NCBI RefSeq assembly: GCF_000152705.1
Contig: NZ_CH672413.1
Span: 1,711,978 to 1,775,977 of the forward strand
Direction: 5' to 3'
Origin: Janibacter sp. HTCC2649
GTDB lineage: Bacteria; Actinomycetota; Actinomycetes; Actinomycetales; Dermatophilaceae
Length of the DNA: 64,000 nucleotides
In this document: positions 59,698 to 64,000 of the stretch, in pieces
How positions within the stretch are numbered: position 1 is the stretch's first letter
Layout: each line of letters begins with the position of its first letter
Notes under the pieces: model-generated
Database searches by the model: none
What the model was told of the DNA's origin: nothing
What the model saw: the letters and a program-made list of their open reading frames with translations, nothing else
Translations under genes and position numbers: made by a program

Positions 59698-59797
59698 CCT
59701 CGAGCCAAAGCGGCGGCCACCTCGTCGAAGCGACCACGCAGCCCCAGCCATGCGGCCATATGACGCAACGACCGGGACTGGCTGAGCGCCCCCGCCG

Positions 59798-60175
59798 TTA
59801 GGAACTGGGCGGATGCTCGGCGACACAGAAGAGGTTGCCCTCGGGGTCGGCCAACGTCGTCCACTGCACGTGCGGATGCTCGTCGAGGACGTCCCATTGC
59901 TTTGTTGCACCGATCGAGATCAGCCGGTCGACCTCTCGCGATCGCGTCTGCCACGGCACTGTGAGATCGAGGTGGATCGTGAGGCGGGTGGGGCGCGGAC
60001 CGGTCAGCGGCTGGAAGAACATCGCGAAACCTCCCGGACCAGCGGGTGGCAGGTATACCGAATCGTCGTTGGGAGAGGGCGTGCCGCCTGTGACCCCCGC
60101 CCAGAACTTGGACAGTGCGCTGGGATCTGCGGCCTCGATGTTGATGGATCCAAGGGTGATCTGAGAAGCGTCCAT
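59798..60175 (-). CDS. VOC superfamily protein (glyoxalase-like)
   Basis: A 125-residue VOC protein: ITLGSINIEAADPSALSKFW at the start, a central MFFQPLTGPRPTRLTIHLDL and a C-terminal WTTLADPEGNLFCVAEHPP with the DPEGN motif. Such small proteins include dioxygenases, glyoxalases and antibiotic-binding proteins. Single-gene unit, ATG 60175. Confidence 0.8.
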   Translation of the reverse strand: MDASQITLGSINIEAADPSALSKFWAGVTGGTPSPNDDSVYLPPAGPGGFAMFFQPLTGPRPTRLTIHLDLTVPWQTRSREVDRLISIGATKQWDVLDEHPHVQWTTLADPEGNLFCVAEHPPSS

Positions 60176-60222
60176 GTGATTCACACTAGGCGGCACGCAG
60201 AAATTGCCAGCCCCGTATGGGT

Positions 60223-60603
60223 TCAGCTCAACGCCACTACCGTGCAGAGTCCGCACAACACTGCAGCAAGCGGAGTCATGACGGCACGCTCGGACTTGCT
60301 GCGCGATGCCAGGTTCATGCCGATACCGATGAAGAAGTAGCCCACGACGACCCACGTCGCCGTGCGCACCACCGCTTCCGGGAGACCGGTGTCCACGACG
60401 CGCGCGCGGGCAAGAACGACGGTGGCCAACAGCGCGTAGACAGCGATGGACACGGCACTGCCGAGGCGTAGTGAGGTGGGCAGGACTTGGTGCTGCCCTC
60501 CCCAGGCGAACCGACCCAGGGGAGCACCGAGCGCCAGGAACGCCTGGAACACCGCCAAGAGGCCAAGAAGCCCGCAGATCATTGCCGCAGCCATGGTGGT
60601 CAT
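60223..60603 (-). CDS. Small integral membrane protein of unknown function
   Basis: A 126-residue protein with four hydrophobic helices (about residues 5-25, 45-65, 80-100 and 106-124) separated by short polar loops. ATG 60603 follows GGAAGG. I do not recognise a family. It shares no obvious operon. Confidence 0.75.
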   Translation of the reverse strand: MTTMAAAMICGLLGLLAVFQAFLALGAPLGRFAWGGQHQVLPTSLRLGSAVSIAVYALLATVVLARARVVDTGLPEAVVRTATWVVVGYFFIGIGMNLASRSKSERAVMTPLAAVLCGLCTVVALS

Positions 60604-60760
60604 CTTTTCCTTCCCTTCCAGGGAGAGTACGTGTCGGGAACGACGTCCCCGAGACGTTTGGTGGGTGACGGGCGAGAGCCGTCAGAGGTGTCACTGCGCC
60701 TCGGCCGCGCGCGGCCCGGGAGGCCCAGCCCGCGACATCTTCGGTTGCGGGTGGCGTCAG

Positions 60761-60950
60761 TCAGCCCGACGACAGGAACTGGTGGAGCACAGAGAAGGTC
60801 TCAGCCTGTTGAAGCAGAGTGCGTCCGGCAGCCATGGAGGTGAGGGTGAAGCTGTGCCGACCGTCGAAGACACCTGGCATTCCCAGGCGCCCGAGCCACT
60901 CGATGTCGTGAGGTTCCTCGAACGCGGTCACCCATGGCCGCCAGTCCTCC
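60761..60950 (-). pseudogene. SRPBCC domain protein remnant
   Basis: The frame shows WVTAFEEPHDIEWLGRLGMP then FDGRHSFTLTSMAAGRTLLQ and AETFSVLHQFLSS, the C-terminal half of a SRPBCC (polyketide cyclase-like) protein. The N-terminal half is absent: upstream the frame becomes unrelated and runs into the LuxR remnant on the opposite strand. The end is also short. No start codon of its own is convincing. Confidence 0.65.
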
Positions 60951-61136
60951 CTCACCAACAGAGAGCGAGAAGTCGCGACCGCGATCGGCGCCGGGTCAAC
61001 GAACGCCGAGAATGCCGCCGCGCTCTTCATCAGCGAATCGACGGGCAAGGCCCACGTCTCCCGTGTGCTTGGCGCCTTGGGCCTCACGAACAGGGTCCAG
61101 CTCGCCATCCTCGTGCACGACGCAGCGCACGACTGA
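60951..61136 (+). pseudogene. LuxR-type response regulator C-terminal remnant
   Basis: An open stretch without start codon encodes LTNREREVATAIGAGSTNAE then AAALFISESTGKAHVSRVLG and ALGLTNRVQLAILVHDAAHD, ending in TGA. This is the NarL/LuxR HTH domain with its usual REREV, ISE-T-K-HVSR and NR-QLA motifs. The N-terminal receiver domain is missing, and the sequence before 60951 is the tail-joined SRPBCC remnant of the other strand. A substitution such as Gly for Val in EST-GK suggests decay. Confidence 0.75.
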
Positions 61137-61256
61137 ACGGTCCTGTCACCCTTCCCGGCGCTGGGTGGCATCTCAGTGACCACTGTCTCGCGAGTGGCCA
61201 AACTCAGGGGCCAAGCCGACCGAAGCGGTGAGCAAGGTCCCTTGCGTCTGTGGGCG

Positions 61257-61709
61257 TCAGGAGGGGAAGTCGGGCCCTGCATCCAGACGGAGCTGGAGCA
61301 GGACGTCCAGAGCCACCGAGTCGCCGTCCCGCCCACCCGCTCCGACCTGGAGTGGGGCGTCGGTGGGCTCGACGTGGACGCCGGCCAACCGTCCGCGCAG
61401 GCTGGGCGCCACGACGAGGACGTACCAGCGGCCGTCCGTGCCAACGGCAGCCCGGCGGTCCCGTCGCACGTACCAGCCGACGACGTCGGTGCGAAGGGTC
61501 CCAGCCCCGCTGTAGGGGAAGGCCCGCAGCCGAGAGGGTTCGACGCCTGCCGACCGCATCTCCTCGGCGAAGGCCATCACCATCGGGGCCGTCCGTCGCG
61601 CCTCGGCCTCCGCCGCCCGCGCAGCCGCCGCGTAGTGGTACTCGGCGTTCTCTCGCGCCTCCCGTCGACGGACGGCGGCCGGGTCCGATGGCTCACTTTC
61701 CAAGCTCAT
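61257..61709 (-). CDS. Hypothetical protein with N-terminal helical region
   Basis: A 150-residue protein. The first about 60 residues form a charged helix (RREARENAEYHYAAAARAAE), followed by a compact domain (YVRRDRRAAVGTDGRWYVLV). I do not recognise the family. ATG 61709 has only a weak site upstream. It is divergent from the GNAT gene. Confidence 0.6.
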   Translation of the reverse strand: MSLESEPSDPAAVRRREARENAEYHYAAAARAAEAEARRTAPMVMAFAEEMRSAGVEPSRLRAFPYSGAGTLRTDVVGWYVRRDRRAAVGTDGRWYVLVVAPSLRGRLAGVHVEPTDAPLQVGAGGRDGDSVALDVLLQLRLDAGPDFPS

Positions 61710-61923
61710 CGGCCGATCATCCCAGTGAGTGCGGCCAGCTGTCGGCACGAGCGTCGGCAATGAGCAGTCGAAGCCGCCAAATGCGCGTTCTGCGAGAGTT
61801 CCACGAGCGGATCGCCAGACCCTTGTGACCTTGACGAGGCGATGGCACCGTTGCCCGGCAGTTGCCAGCCCGCGACAGGTGGACGACAGGTCCACGACCG
61901 GGGAACGGGCGACTCTCGACTGC

Positions 61924-62625
61924 ATGACGACGAACGCCATCCCCCTTGCCTCTGGTCTCCCCCAGCTGACCATTGCTCGGCTCCGCCCCGGTGACACCGA
62001 CACCGTGCATGCGGTCTTCGCCCAGCTGTCGCTGACCTCGGTCTGGCTGCGCTTCCAGACGGGTATGCCGCGTCTCACCGACACGATGGCCCGTCGCCTT
62101 GCGGCGGTGTCGCCAGGGCAGCACGAGGTGTTGGTGGCCGAGCTCGACGGGCAACCGGTCGGACTCGCCCGATGGATCCGCGACCCGCTGGACCCGGACA
62201 CGGTCGAGGTTGCAGTCGAGGTGGCGGATGCCGTGCAGGGCCAAGGCATCGGTGGCCAGCTGCTGAGCGAGACCATGGCGTCCGCCCGGGCCGAGGGAGC
62301 GCGCGAGCTCGTGGCCTACGTCCATCGAGAGAACGGCACAGTCATCACGTGGCTTCGACGTCTGGGGGCCCCGGTGCCGACGTGCAGCGACGACCCGTTC
62401 CGACTTTCCCTGACCCCCGGACCGATGTCGGTGGCCCGTGGTTGCATGGAGCCGTGCGGGTCGGGGTGCTCGGACCCTTACGGGTCGAGGTCGACGCCCG
62501 GGTCTCGGCGCCCCGGGGCGCTCGTTCGCGCGATCTGCTCGCCGTCCTCGTGGCGCGACGCGGTCGCCCGGTCCCGACGGAGACGCTGCTCGACCTCGTC
62601 TGGGGCGACGACTCCCTCGGGCTGA
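61924..62625 (+). CDS. GNAT family N-acetyltransferase, 3' end uncertain
   Basis: Up to 233 residues from ATG 61924. The GNAT acetyl-CoA loop is VEVADAVQGQGIGGQLLSET; before it MPRLTDTMARRLAAVSPGQH and AELDGQPVGLARWI. The domain is complete by about residue 160, and the last 57 codons read over the start of the next gene out of frame, giving Arg/Ser-rich sequence. The true stop may have been lost. Substrate unknown. Confidence 0.75.
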   Translation: MTTNAIPLASGLPQLTIARLRPGDTDTVHAVFAQLSLTSVWLRFQTGMPRLTDTMARRLAAVSPGQHEVLVAELDGQPVGLARWIRDPLDPDTVEVAVEVADAVQGQGIGGQLLSETMASARAEGARELVAYVHRENGTVITWLRRLGAPVPTCSDDPFRLSLTPGPMSVARGCMEPCGSGCSDPYGSRSTPGSRRPGALVRAICSPSSWRDAVARSRRRRCSTSSGATTPSG

Positions 62626-64000
62626 CTCCCACCGCTGTGCACACCGCGGTGGCCCGGCTGCGCCGCCAGACCGAGGCCGACCTGGTGCGTACCACGGACC
62701 TCGGTTACGCCATTTCCCACGACGTCGAGTGCGATGCGGACGTCTTCAGCGAGCTCGTGGCCGACACCAACGCTCTCGACGCGGCGCTGCGCGTGGACCG
62801 TCTGCGTGCCGCCCTCGCACTGTGGAGCGGGCCGAGTGCGTATGCCGGCGTGAGCGACCGCCTCGTCCTCGCCGAACGCGCCCGCCTGGACGACCTGCGC
62901 GACCGTGCGATCGCCCACCTCTCGGGCGCGCTCCTGGAGCTTGGTGGGGCACCCGAGGGCAGGGAGGCCCACGACCTCGCGCGAGCGCTCGTGAACGCCA
63001 ACCCTCTCGACGAGAGCGCGGCAGCCTTGGCGATGCGTGCGGCATACCGATCCGAAGGACAGGCGGAGGCTCTCCAGATCCACGAAGACCTCCGACGTGC
63101 CCTGCGCGACGAGCTCGGCGTGAGGCCGGGCGCGCAGGTCCGTGACCTCCACGCGCGCGTGCTCGCGCAGGACCCGTCACTGGAGGCAGCCCACCAGCGA
63201 TCCACTCCTGCCTCGCCGCTCACCTCACTGCACCCGGGTCGACTCGTGCCGATCCCGCCGTCGCCCACCATCGGTCGCCAGGACGACGTCGCGACGGTGC
63301 TCGACGCGCTCGCCTCGGGACGCCGACTCGTGACGGTGACGGGACCGGGCGGGGTCGGCAAGTCTCGGCTGCTGGCCGAGGTGGGGGCCGCCCTCGCCGG
63401 GTCACGCGAGGTCGCCCACATCGCCCTGGGCGGGCACGCTGCCCTGCCCGTCGACGAGCTCGCCGCCAGTGTGGCTCTCGCCGCCGGACTCCCCCTCGTG
63501 GACGACGACCCGGTGGCGGGGCTCGTCGCAGCGCTCCGCACCTCGACCGTGACGATCCTCGCCGACGAGGCCGAGTGGGTTCTGGAGTCGGCCGCCGCGC
63601 TCGCATCCGCCCTGCTGGCCGGTGCCCCCGGAGTGACCATCGTCGTGACCTCGCGGGCTCCCCTGTCCGTCGTCGGCGAGCGCATCGTCGTCCTCGAGCC
63701 ACTCGCGACAGCAGACCCCCGAGGGCCCATGGAGGAGATTCGAGCCGCGGCGGCCGTCCGCCTCCTGGTCGAGCGCCTGGCCGATCGTGGCGACCTCTCG
63801 GCCGACGTGCAGGAGATCGCCGACGGGGAGCTGCGCGTCGTGGCCGAGGTCGCCCACCGACTCGACGGCCTGCCCCTGGCCCTCGAGATCGTGGCCGGCG
63901 CCGCCGCGGGCGGACCCCTGCTGGACCTGCCCGAGGTTGCCGCCGCGGCCCTGGACGTCGAGGTCGAGGACCACGGGCGCGATGAGCGGCACCGGTCGCT
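62454..64000 (+). CDS. AfsR/SARP-type regulator with BTAD and ATPase domains, partial
   Basis: At least 515 residues, running off the right edge. GTG 62454 (VRVGVLGPLRVEVDARVSAP) opens an OmpR-type winged helix with LLDLVWGDDSLGLTPTAVHT. A bacterial transcriptional activation domain (BTAD) follows to about residue 245, then a P-loop ATPase with VTVTGPGGVGKSRLLAEV (about residues 295-312), typical of large AfsR-like regulators of secondary metabolism or stress. The start overlaps the GNAT gene by 172 bases in another frame. Confidence 0.85.
   Translation, partial: MRVGVLGPLRVEVDARVSAPRGARSRDLLAVLVARRGRPVPTETLLDLVWGDDSLGLTPTAVHTAVARLRRQTEADLVRTTDLGYAISHDVECDADVFSELVADTNALDAALRVDRLRAALALWSGPSAYAGVSDRLVLAERARLDDLRDRAIAHLSGALLELGGAPEGREAHDLARALVNANPLDESAAALAMRAAYRSEGQAEALQIHEDLRRALRDELGVRPGAQVRDLHARVLAQDPSLEAAHQRSTPASPLTSLHPGRLVPIPPSPTIGRQDDVATVLDALASGRRLVTVTGPGGVGKSRLLAEVGAALAGSREVAHIALGGHAALPVDELAASVALAAGLPLVDDDPVAGLVAALRTSTVTILADEAEWVLESAAALASALLAGAPGVTIVVTSRAPLSVVGERIVVLEPLATADPRGPMEEIRAAAAVRLLVERLADRGDLSADVQEIADGELRVVAEVAHRLDGLPLALEIVAGAAAGGPLLDLPEVAAAALDVEVEDHGRDERHRS

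Noticed and set aside
59694-59954. Minus-strand open frame with a tail reading HMAAWLGLRGRFDEVAAALA
   Set aside because: The tail looks protein-like, but it has no start or family match and overlaps the VOC gene; it may be a remnant of a lost gene, too short to call.

Overview
The window is high-GC actinobacterial chromosome. Gene order (tRNA-Trp-secE-nusG-rplK-rplA, rplJ-rplL-rpoB-rpoC, rpsL-rpsG-fusA-tuf, and tRNA-Thr-tRNA-Met-rpmG close to two MaoC-type genes and murB), frequent GTG/TTG starts, an Mce locus and an acidic N-terminal extension on NusG all fit Actinobacteria. Protein style suggests Intrasporangiaceae or a relative; that family call is inference. The RpoB rifampicin region and the S12 streptomycin lysines look wild type.

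Layout. 1-1239: secreted helical protein (runs off the left edge), a frameshifted hypothetical gene and the tuf terminator. 1240-30731: one long run of minus-strand genes holding the str operon, rpoBC, rplJL, rplKA, nusG, secE and tRNA-Trp. It is broken by an acetyltransferase gene and by a complete 11-gene mce locus (ATPase, two permeases, MceA-F, two Mce-associated proteins) plus a lipoprotein gene, placed between rplA and rplJ. 30830-38599: hydrolase, aspartate aminotransferase, DUF5709 protein, adenosine deaminase, XRE regulator, a divergent MarR/azoreductase pair, murB and two MaoC-like dehydratases. 38628-50428: a polyamine/putrescine uptake and degradation island (PotABCD-like transporter, GabT, saccharopine dehydrogenase-like protein, aldehyde dehydrogenase, Lrp regulator, omega-aminotransferase, FAD amine oxidase). 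50499-50991: rpmG and two tRNAs. 51101-59697: alcohol dehydrogenase, ASCH protein, a five-gene DUF4178-DUF2617-lipoprotein-DUF350-membrane aminopropyltransferase operon, a cytosolic metal-receptor-like protein, methyltransferase, serine hydrolase, SDR and a CarD-like mini-protein. 59798-64000: small accessory genes, two gene remnants, a GNAT and the start of an AfsR/SARP-type regulator.

How the genes work together. The mce genes overlap by ATGA/GTGA junctions and should be translated as one unit that builds a lipid importer. In the pot operon, uptake genes, GabT and the dehydrogenase are similarly coupled. The divergent Lrp-aminotransferase-oxidase operon and the aldehyde dehydrogenase would supply the rest of a putrescine to GABA to succinate semialdehyde route.

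Main unusual signal. The 8-mer GTATGCCG / CGGCATAC occurs about 43 times by eye on both strands, against roughly 2 expected by chance. It is found in coding sequence in several codon phases (twice forcing the rare Ile codon ATA) and as inverted pairs forming four long hairpins between genes of the ribosomal/RNAP operons. This is how DNA uptake sequences are distributed in Neisseria and Pasteurellaceae; a methylation or nucleoid-protein site is the main alternative. Three genes carry apparent single-base frameshifts, which may be real or sequencing errors.
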